In this document: positions 52,053 through 60,028 of the stretch, piece after piece
Layout: each line of letters begins with the position of its first letter
How positions within the stretch are numbered: the first letter of the stretch is position 1
NCBI GenBank assembly: GCA_945865315.1
Contig: CAMBDK010000004.1
Span: 1-60,028 of the forward strand
Length of the DNA stretch: 60,028 nucleotides
Source of the DNA: Chitinophaga pinensis
GTDB lineage: Bacteria; Bacteroidota; Bacteroidia; 2-12-FULL-35-15
Direction: 5' to 3'
Position numbers and translations under genes: made by a program
Notes under the pieces: model-generated
Database searches by the model: none
What the model saw: only the letters and a program-made list of their open reading frames with translations
What the model was told of the DNA's origin: nothing

Positions 52053-52784
52053 CTACTTTTTTTCTCTCAATTCGAAATTTTTACCCAGGTATACTCTTCG
52101 CACCTGTTCATCATTAGCCAGTTCCTCTGCAGTGCCCGCCTTTAATATGCTTCCTTCAAAAAGTAAATATGCCCTGTCCGTTATTTGCAAGGTCTCTTGT
52201 ACATTGTGGTCGGTAATTAATATACCAATATTTTTTTGTTTGAGTTTGGCAACAATATTTTGTATGTCTTCAACGGCTATAGGATCCACTCCTGCAAAAG
52301 GCTCGTCTAACAATATAAATTTAGGGTTTGCGGCAAGGCATCTTGCAATTTCTGTACGTCTGCGCTCCCCACCAGATAACCTGTCACCCATATTTTTACG
52401 GATTAATTGTAAGTGAAATTCGTTCAATAAATCTTCTAGTTTTTCACTTTGTTCTAGCTTATTTAATTTCGTCATTTCTAGAATTGCACGAATATTGTCT
52501 TCTACACTTAATTTTCTAAAAACAGAGGCCTCCTGTGCTAAATACCCTATCCCTAATTGCGCACGCTTATACATAGGCTCTTCTGTAATATTTTTATCAT
52601 CTAAAAATATATTTCCTGCATTGGGTTGTATCATTCCAACTATCATGTAAAATGAAGTAGTTTTTCCTGCGCCATTTGGGCCTAATAGGCCAACAATTTC
52701 ACCCTGTTTCACTTCTACACTTACATCCTTTGCAACAGTTCTGCTTTTGTATTTTTTTATTAAATTTTCTGTACGTAATATCAT
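52053..52784 (-). CDS. lptB: LPS export ABC transporter ATPase LptB
   Basis: A 243-residue ATPase driving LPS transfer from the inner membrane through LptFGC. Walker A is GPNGAGKT (35-42), followed by the Q loop ([16 protein letters not shown]), signature LSGGERRR and Walker [13 protein letters not shown], then the ITDHNVQE switch; the NVQE and FAGVD sequences are typical of LptB. It starts 12 bp after the DUF5686 gene on the same strand, so they may be cotranscribed. Confidence 0.94.
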   Translation of the reverse strand: MILRTENLIKKYKSRTVAKDVSVEVKQGEIVGLLGPNGAGKTTSFYMIVGMIQPNAGNIFLDDKNITEEPMYKRAQLGIGYLAQEASVFRKLSVEDNIRAILEMTKLNKLEQSEKLEDLLNEFHLQLIRKNMGDRLSGGERRRTEIARCLAANPKFILLDEPFAGVDPIAVEDIQNIVAKLKQKNIGILITDHNVQETLQITDRAYLLFEGSILKAGTAEELANDEQVRRVYLGKNFELREKK

Positions 52785-52795
52785 TCATTTTGAAA

Positions 52796-55294
52796 TTAAA
52801 ATGTGAATTGAAGTGTTCCTTTTATCGTAAATGGAATTGCTCTTGGCATATCTAAATATGTTAATCGCCAAACAGCATCAAGTCTAAATATTTTAAATAT
52901 ATTTTCAATACCTGCAGAAGCTTCCAGGTAAGGACCAGCAGAAAGTGTACTCAAAAATGAAGGAAATATAAGCAAATCGTTATTTTTTTCTTGTACCCTG
53001 CCAATTATTGCTTTTCCTCCTACAACTTCCCGCCATTTTAATTTTCGCATTAGCGGTACCTTATTAAAGAAAAATCCGTCAAAATGATGGGATAAGCTCA
53101 TTGATGCATATTCACTACTTGCAAATTCATAATAATTCATACTATTATATGCATAAATATCATAAATATATGTTTCATTGCCTCCGTGTATTGTCATTAA
53201 TGGATAAGGTAATTTACCCCAAATTTTACCATATTCAAGTATATAATCAAAATATCCAATAGGATTTATTCGAATACGGTCATCAAGATTTATTGTTAAT
53301 TTTTGATAATTATAATTACTGAAAAAAATGTTTTTTATACCTAAAATATATTGCGCCTGTATAATTGGATAAGGTGTTCCTAAACTTGCTCTGGAAAAAG
53401 TTCCATTTATAAATTTTTCATTGTAAGCAAATCTTGACAGAATACGGATTTCCGATGTAGCAATATTTTCTTTATAGGCTATGGTTGGAGGCTTTTTTAT
53501 ATATTCATAATGAAAATCAGCTAGTGGGTACATTTGTCTGTTATAAAAGCTAATACGGGAGCTAAAGCCCGAAAACCATTCTCTCTGTATATATGTATTT
53601 ATTTGTTTAATATTTGTTAAATTACGCAATGGGGTTATTCGAAACAGCGATGCTAAAATATTGTCGGATGTAAAACCATTTTGACTTTGACCTAATATTT
53701 CATTATCGTTTTTATAATATATACCCACTATTGTACGTGGGTTTTTGTCTAAATAACATTGCAAGCCAAGGTTGTATTTTAATTTCTCATCTCTGGATCC
53801 AAATGCCACATAACCACTCAGTTCATACCATTTACTGAATTTATCGCTGGTACGTCCACCAAATCTAAAACGTTGTCCTTCAATTTCATTATAACTGTAT
53901 ATGTTATAATAGGGACCGTATTCAAAATTGCCTTTCAATTTGTATCCTGTTAAAAATAGCTGAATAATATCCACCCATGTTTTGTATATTGGCAGTGATT
54001 GCAAGGTGTCTACCATACGGTAAATTTCTTTTTCATTTTCCGATAATGAATCGTGTCGGTTTTTAGTCCAAAATAAATCACTTTTATTTAGCGCATCTTC
54101 TTTCACTTTTAAATTATCTGTAAGGGAGTAAAAGTTATCTTCTTTTGGTTGGTTGATTTTGAAATTTTTGTAAGATGCTGTTTTACGGCCATACAGCCCT
54201 AAGATGTCTTTATTTTTTCTGTTGATAGGGAAAGGGTTAAAATCAATTACTAATCTTTCTTTTTCCATCATCCATGCATTATCTACTTTTTTATATGTTT
54301 GCACTACTGCAGTTGAGTTTATGAAATTTATATTGGCATCTTCTGCCAGACTCATCTCTATCTGTTTGATGGCAAATGAAGTATCCGTTGCCCATAGATT
54401 GCCTATAAATGCTAACTCTTGTTTGCGTTTTGGTTTAAATTTTATTTGGTAGCACTTGATACCATCAATTAGGATGCTATCAATTAAATAAAATTTGTAA
54501 AATAATAAGGCGTTATCAGAAATAGGACTTGTGAAATTTTTACCGAATACTATTATATTATTATCATAGATATTTACTTTTTGGTACATATCACCCATAA
54601 ACTGTGAAACACTTGCGTCTTCAAGGCCTGCCAATTTGCTTGCTTTTATTGTTTCGTTTCTGATTTTCGGGTTTTTACGAAAATAAAAATCAGAAATAGA
54701 CTCCGTCATAAAAATTGGTAAATAAGGTTTTTCTTTAGCGTTACTGCTATCTATATTATCGAAAATAAATGAAAATGGTTTAAGTAATTTTTTGTTTTTG
54801 AAATCATCACTTATATTATTTAAATCAAATTCTATTTTATTATAGGCCTCGTATTCATAGGCAGTTAGTTTCTCAATATCATTGATGTCTTTATTAGCAA
54901 TGATTTTTTTAAGTATACGATGTGCTGGATTTTCGCCAGGAAGAATTTCAATGGTAGCTAATTCTAAGCCTTGTGTGAGGCCTATTTTTTTCTCTTGGGT
55001 GAAACCATATTTAATAGCCATTACCACTTTATTATATCCAACATAAGAAATAATTAATGAATCACATTTTTCGGTCGAAGAGACTCTAAATTGCCCATCA
55101 ATATCAGTGTTAACGCCTGATTTGGTTCCTTTTAATAATACATTTACAAAGGGTAAAGGTTCGTTTGTAATGACATCTACTATCTTGCCAATTACGGTGG
55201 TAGTTTGCCCATTACAATTTTCGCTCGTAATAACTATTATTAATATAATTAATAAGGCAAATTGAGTAAAATAATATATTGTTTTTTTAATCAA
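52796..55294 (-). CDS. DUF5686 outer-membrane protein with CarboxypepD_reg
   Basis: An 832-residue protein. The signal peptide (residues 1 to about 29, ending SENCNGQ) precedes a carboxypeptidase-regulatory-like beta domain (TTVIGKIVDVITNEPLPFVN, GTKSGVNTDIDGQFRV) at about 30-115. The rest matches DUF5686 and has the alternating pattern of a large outer-membrane barrel, ending IPFTIKGTLQFTF with a terminal Phe. Function is not established; the architecture recalls TonB-linked receptors without a plug. It lies 12 bp upstream of lptB. Confidence 0.85.
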   Translation of the reverse strand: MIKKTIYYFTQFALLIILIIVITSENCNGQTTTVIGKIVDVITNEPLPFVNVLLKGTKSGVNTDIDGQFRVSSTEKCDSLIISYVGYNKVVMAIKYGFTQEKKIGLTQGLELATIEILPGENPAHRILKKIIANKDINDIEKLTAYEYEAYNKIEFDLNNISDDFKNKKLLKPFSFIFDNIDSSNAKEKPYLPIFMTESISDFYFRKNPKIRNETIKASKLAGLEDASVSQFMGDMYQKVNIYDNNIIVFGKNFTSPISDNALLFYKFYLIDSILIDGIKCYQIKFKPKRKQELAFIGNLWATDTSFAIKQIEMSLAEDANINFINSTAVVQTYKKVDNAWMMEKERLVIDFNPFPINRKNKDILGLYGRKTASYKNFKINQPKEDNFYSLTDNLKVKEDALNKSDLFWTKNRHDSLSENEKEIYRMVDTLQSLPIYKTWVDIIQLFLTGYKLKGNFEYGPYYNIYSYNEIEGQRFRFGGRTSDKFSKWYELSGYVAFGSRDEKLKYNLGLQCYLDKNPRTIVGIYYKNDNEILGQSQNGFTSDNILASLFRITPLRNLTNIKQINTYIQREWFSGFSSRISFYNRQMYPLADFHYEYIKKPPTIAYKENIATSEIRILSRFAYNEKFINGTFSRASLGTPYPIIQAQYILGIKNIFFSNYNYQKLTINLDDRIRINPIGYFDYILEYGKIWGKLPYPLMTIHGGNETYIYDIYAYNSMNYYEFASSEYASMSLSHHFDGFFFNKVPLMRKLKWREVVGGKAIIGRVQEKNNDLLIFPSFLSTLSAGPYLEASAGIENIFKIFRLDAVWRLTYLDMPRAIPFTIKGTLQFTF

Positions 55295-55350
55295 AGTTGT
55301 AAATTGTTATTTTATTATAAAATTTATTAATAAAGCCATATTAAAATATC

Positions 55351-55593
55351 TAAGTTAAGTTTTCGAAATAAATCCGCAAATTAAATGGTTCAAAAACTGT
55401 GTGTTTTTCTTTTGTCTTGATACAAAAGAAACAAAAAATCAAGAACAAACGATTCCTCCCCAACTGCAGTGCTGCATCGCGTTTGTTAATTCCTCACGCA
55501 GGTTTTCATAAGGATATTTTTTGCAAAAAAATGAAATCATCTGTTTTTATTAGTATATCTGTTTTGTCGAAATTATTTTGAAAGCTTTACTCA
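55351..55593 (+). mobile_element. MITE-like 243-bp repeat, copy E
   Basis: Full-length copy in the tatC-DUF5686 spacer. The left end is TAAGTTAAGTTTTCGAAATA; the right end is GAAAGCTTTACT. Both internal hairpins are intact. Confidence 0.85.
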
Positions 55594-55640
55594 ATAGCGT
55601 TCATTGAAATAAAAGCAGCAAATGAAATCTTTTCATTTTT

Positions 55641-56477
55641 CTATGCTTTAACTTTTTGTTTAATTACAAAGCGCGAAACAAATATACTCGCTTCGTATAA
55701 AAAATACAAGGGAAATGCCACCAACATTTGTGAAGTAACGTCAGGCGATGGGGTAATGATGGCAGCTGCCACCAAAATAATAATTACAGCATGTTTACGG
55801 TATTTGCGCATAAATTCTGGTGTAATTAAATTAAATTTTGTTAAAAAATATACAATGATGGGTAATTCAAATACGATACCAGAGGCAAGTGTTAAGGTTG
55901 TAACGGTAGAGATATAAGAATCCATCGTAAAATTATTTTCTACCATTTTACTCACTTGGTAATTGCCTAAAAAATTAATAGCTAGTGGTACAATAATATA
56001 ATAGCTAAACAATACTCCTGTAATAAAAAGAAATGTAGATGAAATAATAAAACCTAAGGATGCTTTTTTTTCAACATCGTGTAGTGCAGGTTTTATAAAA
56101 CGCCATATTTCCCATAGTATATAGGGAGAAGCAAGTATTAACCCTCCTAAAAAGGCAATCCACATAAGAGATGTAAATTGATCCGCTAAGCCAAGACTTT
56201 GAAGTTTGAATGTATAATTTCCAAAGCATAATTGATCCCCCAAGTTGAGCAGGTGCGATAATTTACAAAATGCCCGATAGGTTATAAAATCATTATTAAG
56301 TGGCCCAAAAATAATTGTATCAAATAAAAACTCAGGAAAGCAAAATAAAACGATGGCTAATATTAATATGGCAATTACGCACCTAATAAGATGGCCGCGC
56401 AGTGCATCAATATGCCCCCAAAAGGACATTTCACCTGTTCTGTTTTTTGCTTTATTAAAAAGTCCAATCAGTGCCAT
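55641..56477 (-). CDS. tatC: Twin-arginine translocase subunit TatC
   Basis: A 278-residue inner-membrane protein with six hydrophobic segments. Family signatures are present: MSFWGHIDALRGHLIRC near the N-terminus, the ADQFTSLMWIAFLGG region, SPYILWEIWRFIKPAL, HDVEKK and GIVFELPIIVYFL. TatC recognises twin-arginine signals on folded proteins. Usual partners tatA/B are not in the window. A divergent promoter region separates it from the pyrophosphatase gene. Confidence 0.95.
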   Translation of the reverse strand: MALIGLFNKAKNRTGEMSFWGHIDALRGHLIRCVIAILILAIVLFCFPEFLFDTIIFGPLNNDFITYRAFCKLSHLLNLGDQLCFGNYTFKLQSLGLADQFTSLMWIAFLGGLILASPYILWEIWRFIKPALHDVEKKASLGFIISSTFLFITGVLFSYYIIVPLAINFLGNYQVSKMVENNFTMDSYISTVTTLTLASGIVFELPIIVYFLTKFNLITPEFMRKYRKHAVIIILVAAAIITPSPDVTSQMLVAFPLYFLYEASIFVSRFVIKQKVKA

Positions 56478-56534
56478 ATATAATTAAGAGGAAAGTCCAA
56501 AATAATTAGTTAAATGAATTGAAGAAATAGTTTG

Positions 56535-56542
56535 CAAAGTTA
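56535..56542 (-). promoter_or_regulatory. Promoter -7 element of tatC
   Basis: On the minus strand TAACTTTG, an exact TAnnTTTG, lies 58 bp before the tatC start codon. Confidence 0.5.
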
Positions 56543-56584
56543 ATAGAATTTCAATAAAAATATATAGTTAAAACATTCGTCATT

Positions 56585-56616
56585 TTTGTTATTTCGCAAG
56601 ATTTTATATAAATTTG
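56585..56616 (+). promoter_or_regulatory. Consensus promoter of the pyrophosphatase gene
   Basis: TTTG (56585-56588), a 20-bp spacer and TAAATTTG (56609-56616) form a full Bacteroidota promoter. The start codon lies 77 bp further on. Confidence 0.7.
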
Positions 56617-56693
56617 CACTCGATTTTTAAAAAGGCAATTAATTTAATAAATAAACCAATAAATTTTCTAATTAAACAATTAATTATATTAAT

Positions 56694-59195
56694 ATGAATG
56701 AGTACGTAATTTATTTAGTTCCCGTATTAGGGATTTTAGGATTAATAGTAATGGCTATTAAGTCTGCATGGGTTAGCAAACAAGATCCTGGTGATGCCAA
56801 AATGCAGGAGTTAGCTGGATATATTGCTGATGGTGCAATGGCTTTTTTAAAGGCTGAATGGAAAGTGTTGAGTATTTTCGTTGTATTTGCGGCAGCTTTA
56901 TTAGCATACTCAGGGACCATCCACGAAATAAATGGCCACCCTATTCATTCTAGTTGGATTATTTCTATCGCATTTATTATTGGTGCTGTATTTTCTGCTA
57001 CTGCCGGATATATTGGTATGAAAGTAGCAACCAAAGCCAATGTTCGCACTACACAAGCAGCCCGTACTAGTTTAAAGCAAGCTTTGAAAGTTTCTTTCAC
57101 AGGCGGAACGGTAATGGGATTAGGTGTTGCGGGTTTAGCAATATTAGGATTAGGCGGTTTATTTATTGTATTCCTTGCTATTTTTAAAGTAGTTGGTCCA
57201 GATGGTAATTCCATTGCAGATATCAAAACCGCTATCGAAGTTTTAACTGGTTTCTCTTTAGGAGCTGAGTCTATCGCTTTATTTGCGCGTGTGGGTGGGG
57301 GTATTTATACTAAAGCAGCCGATGTAGGTGCCGATTTAGTTGGTAAAGTAGAAGCTGGAATTCCTGAAGATGATGTGCGTAACCCTGCAACCATTGCTGA
57401 TAATGTTGGTGATAACGTAGGTGATGTTGCTGGTATGGGTGCCGATTTATTCGGTTCTTATGTAGCAACTATTTTAGCAACCATGGTATTAGGTCAAGAA
57501 ATAGATGCCTCAGCAGATAAATTTGGTGGCATGTCTCCAATATTATTACCAATGGTTATTTGTGGTTTAGGTATTTTATTTTCAATTGTTGGAACCTGGT
57601 TCGTTAGTATAAAAGATGAAAAATCAAATGTACAAAGCGCATTAAACCTAGGTAACTGGTCGTCTATGTTAATAACTGTTGTTGCTTCTTATTTTATTGT
57701 TATCTGGATGTTGCCAGAAACATTGAGCTTAAGAGGTTATGAGTTTTCAAAATTAAATGTATTTTATGCAATTGTTGTAGGGACTTTGGTTGGTGCAATA
57801 ATGAGTATTGTAACCGAATATTATACAGCCATGGGTAAACCTCCTGTATTGTCTATTATTCAACAATCATCTACAGGTCATGCTACAAATATTATTGGTG
57901 GTTTGTCTGTAGGTATGAAATCTACTGTTATTCCTATTTTAACATTGGCTGCTGGTATCATGGCATCTTATTATTTCGCTGGTTTGTATGGTGTGGCAAT
58001 TGCTGCTTCAGGTATGATGGCAACTACTGCTATGCAATTAGCTATTGATGCATTCGGTCCTATTGCCGACAATGCAGGTGGTATTGCCGAGATGAGTCAA
58101 TTACCTCCAGAAGTGCGTGAACGTACCGATAATTTAGATGCTGTGGGTAATACAACTGCTGCCACAGGTAAAGGTTTTGCCATTGCTTCTGCTGCATTAA
58201 CTTCTTTGGCTTTATTTGCTGCATTTGTTGGGATTGCTGGTATTGATGCAATAGATATTTATAAAGCAAATGTATTAGCTGGTTTATTTGTAGGAGCCAT
58301 GATTCCATTTATTTTCTCTGCCTTGTGTATTCAAGCCGTTGGTAAAGCAGCAATGGATATGGTTCAAGAAGTTCGTCGTCAGTTTAGAGAAATTCCAGGA
58401 ATTATGGAGTATAAAGCAAAACCTGAATACGAAAAATGTGTAGCTATTTCTACAGAAGCATCCATACGTGAAATGATTATGCCAGGAGCTATCGCATTAA
58501 TAACGCCATTAATTGTAGGGTTTACATTTGGTCCCGAAGTTTTGGGTGGTTTATTAGCTGGTGTTACTGTTTCTGGTGTGTTGATGGGGATTTTTCAAAG
58601 TAATGCTGGCGGTGCTTGGGATAATGCTAAAAAATCTTTCGAAAAAGGAGTTATGATAAATGGTGAAATGTTTTATAAAAAATCAGAGCCACATAAAGCT
58701 TCCGTAACAGGCGATACTGTAGGCGATCCTTTCAAGGATACTTCTGGACCTTCCATGAATATTTTAATTAAATTAATGTCAATTGTATCTTTAGTAATTG
58801 CGCCTTACATAGCTGTTGTTTCTTCTGAAGATGAAGGTAGTGCTTGTGGATATTCGAATGAGAATATGATGGAGGATTGTGGCAGCATGCACGATTCTTG
58901 TGCAGGAATGTACGGTAAATGCGATATGAGTAAATGTGAAACGATGACAAAAGAAGAGTGTGCTAAGATGTGTGACGAAAATGAATGTACTGAAAACGAA
59001 AAAGCATATTACTTGAGCATGTATGGCGATGATGGGAAATTTATTGGACCAAAATGTGATATGGAGAAATGCATGTATATGAGCAAAGAAGCGTGTGCTG
59101 CTTATTGTGATTCAATGAAATGCACTGCCGCTGAAAAAGCTATTTGTGTTGAACATGCAGGAAAAACTCCCAAGAGTTGCTGTATGAAAAAGTAA
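56694..59195 (+). CDS. hppA: Membrane pyrophosphatase with Cys-rich tail
   Basis: An 833-residue ion pump that couples pyrophosphate hydrolysis to Na+ or H+ export. About sixteen hydrophobic segments end near residue 707. Hydrolytic motifs are intact: [11 protein letters not shown] from Asp210 and DNVGDNVGD from Asp236. Ala489 in [10 protein letters not shown] marks the K+-dependent class, which in this group is usually Na+-pumping. Unusually, residues 708-833 form a hydrophilic tail with 16 Cys and many Met, including two modules built on CDMxKC, KExCAxxCD and CTxxEKA (from Cys743 and Cys788). By known topology the C-terminus should face the periplasm. Metal binding is an inference. Confidence 0.93.
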   Translation: MNEYVIYLVPVLGILGLIVMAIKSAWVSKQDPGDAKMQELAGYIADGAMAFLKAEWKVLSIFVVFAAALLAYSGTIHEINGHPIHSSWIISIAFIIGAVFSATAGYIGMKVATKANVRTTQAARTSLKQALKVSFTGGTVMGLGVAGLAILGLGGLFIVFLAIFKVVGPDGNSIADIKTAIEVLTGFSLGAESIALFARVGGGIYTKAADVGADLVGKVEAGIPEDDVRNPATIADNVGDNVGDVAGMGADLFGSYVATILATMVLGQEIDASADKFGGMSPILLPMVICGLGILFSIVGTWFVSIKDEKSNVQSALNLGNWSSMLITVVASYFIVIWMLPETLSLRGYEFSKLNVFYAIVVGTLVGAIMSIVTEYYTAMGKPPVLSIIQQSSTGHATNIIGGLSVGMKSTVIPILTLAAGIMASYYFAGLYGVAIAASGMMATTAMQLAIDAFGPIADNAGGIAEMSQLPPEVRERTDNLDAVGNTTAATGKGFAIASAALTSLALFAAFVGIAGIDAIDIYKANVLAGLFVGAMIPFIFSALCIQAVGKAAMDMVQEVRRQFREIPGIMEYKAKPEYEKCVAISTEASIREMIMPGAIALITPLIVGFTFGPEVLGGLLAGVTVSGVLMGIFQSNAGGAWDNAKKSFEKGVMINGEMFYKKSEPHKASVTGDTVGDPFKDTSGPSMNILIKLMSIVSLVIAPYIAVVSSEDEGSACGYSNENMMEDCGSMHDSCAGMYGKCDMSKCETMTKEECAKMCDENECTENEKAYYLSMYGDDGKFIGPKCDMEKCMYMSKEACAAYCDSMKCTAAEKAICVEHAGKTPKSCCMKK

Positions 59196-59750
59196 ATTTA
59201 AAATAGTGCTGCTGAATAGTTTTATTAATTTTTTTGTGCCGATATATATTCAATTTTAGCTTTTCCAGGCAGCGCATCCTTAACTGGAGCTTGTTTTCTA
59301 TAGCAATAGTTAAATTATATATCTACTGCCTTCAATTTCAACTGAATAGGAAGTATGCTGTTAATTTACTGGAAAAAGCACATTATTTAATTTTTTATCT
59401 TTTAAAGGCATTTTTTCTATACAATTAAGGTCCTTCAAATTAATTATAAAAGCTTTTGTAAAAAAGGCTGGAATAAATTAATAGCCATGGAAAATAATTT
59501 TGGCCCCATATTATATAAAATTTAGTTTTTCTATAGTGTTTTGTATTTTAAAATACTGCTTTCTCATTATTAATAGGGTAATTCCTTCTCCGAATTTCAA
59601 TTTTGATTAAATAAGTTCTAAATTTAGAAGGCACTTCTGCAGCTGAGAATATAAAAACAGCACTTTGTTTGGATGTGAAATTATTTATTTCATGAGTATT
59701 TGTTATACTAATTATAGTTTCAAAATACTCTAATCCCAAGCCCTAACGCA
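59196..59750. other. Gene-free spacer after the pyrophosphatase gene
   Basis: About 555 bp of AT-rich sequence. Short open frames at 59234-59428 (+) and 59548-59739 (-) have no recognisable product or credible start context. No terminator is clear. Confidence 0.45.
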
Positions 59751-59810
59751 CTTTCTCGATTCTGCTGGAAATGACCATGTGGGAAGTAATTTCCAGCGAA
59801 GTGGAGAAAG
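59751..59810. repeat. 60-bp imperfect palindrome (REP-like)
   Basis: CTTTCTC (59751-59757) with GAGAAAG (59804-59810), and GCTGGAAAT (59764-59772) with ATTTCCAGC (59789-59797), make arms of 22 bp with five mismatches. It is clearly richer in G+C than its surroundings, which suggests a dispersed REP-type element. Confidence 0.65.
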
Positions 59811-59864
59811 AGGGCGGCTTAATAAAAATGGACTAATATGACTAATATATATTTACAAATGGTA

Positions 59865-60028
59865 TTAGTCAAGTTTTCGAAATAAATATGCAAATTAAAT
59901 GGTTCAAAAACTATGTGTTTTTGTTTTGTCTTGATACCCTTCGGTAGTTCGAAAAATCCTCACCACAGTCTTGCTGAGGACAGGCTCCAGAAAAAAAATT
60001 AATAACAAACGATTCCTACCACCTGCAA
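59865..60028 (+). mobile_element. MITE-like repeat, copy F, interrupted
   Basis: Left part of another copy, running off the window. The left end is TTAGTCAAGTTTTCGAAATA. The first hairpin is broken by about 53 foreign bases (59938-59990) beginning CCTTCGGTAGTTCG; these include CCTCA/TGAGG and appear to have replaced a few family bases. Confidence 0.8.

Noticed and set aside
59548-59739. 63-codon minus-strand frame after the pyrophosphatase gene
   Set aside because: No family, no promoter and no partner gene; left unannotated.

Overview
The window is a 60 kb chromosomal stretch of an AT-rich member of the Bacteroidota. The evidence is type IX secretion (T9SS) type B C-terminal domains (CHU_C), a PorP/SprF protein, Bacteroidota promoters (TTTG, about 19-21 bp, TAnnTTTG), a DUF4856/imelysin/HTTM/TonB-receptor operon, DUF5686, and housekeeping genes with Bacteroidota-type architecture. 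I found no tRNA, rRNA, CRISPR array, prophage or full-length insertion sequence. The genus cannot be named from sequence alone.

Layout. 1-4680: a possible small RNA, then a T9SS surface trio (CHU_C protein, PorP/SprF, OmpA/PD40). 4880-9774: two paralogous surface proteins with proline-free collagen-like Gly-Ser-Thr repeats; the second is a giant with five exact-period 258-bp repeats and a FISUMP-type C-terminus. 9775-11087: accessory intergenic region with a 53-residue HTH gene, operator-like repeats and a 452-bp MITE-like element with a second palindromic repeat inside it. 11088-16975: four-gene, probably iron-related, outer-membrane operon. 17354-21767: M23 peptidase, coiled-coil protein, ZapA and RNase Y. 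21825-30032: polysaccharide locus (flippase, polymerase, two glycosyltransferases, ligase, aminotransferase, phosphoglycosyltransferase). 30056-44252: housekeeping genes (VF530 protein, DEAD-box helicase, PolA, TPR protein, YidC, Psd, LspA, cysteine desulfurase, class I aldolase, AccD). 44347-47181: small exported protein plus a CUB/P-domain T9SS cargo. 47334-59195: PruA, ribosomal protein S1, LptB, DUF5686 protein, TatC and a membrane pyrophosphatase with an unusual Cys-rich tail.

Envelope biogenesis links many of the genes. YidC, LspA, TatC and LptB insert or export proteins and LPS; the polysaccharide locus supplies surface glycans; T9SS cargo and its PorP/SprF and OmpA partners decorate the cell; the TonB-receptor operon imports a nutrient, probably iron.

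The most unusual observations are: (1) a membrane pyrophosphatase with a 126-residue tail holding 16 Cys in two related modules; (2) a MITE-like family of about 243 bp with six copies in this window, one of which supplies the stop codon of the cysteine desulfurase gene; (3) a 452-bp inverted-repeat element with a 6-bp target duplication and an apparent nested insertion; (4) the 5 x 258 bp in-frame repeat; (5) a G12 tract between divergent genes; (6) palindromic TTGGCAA-type repeats that encode signal peptides.
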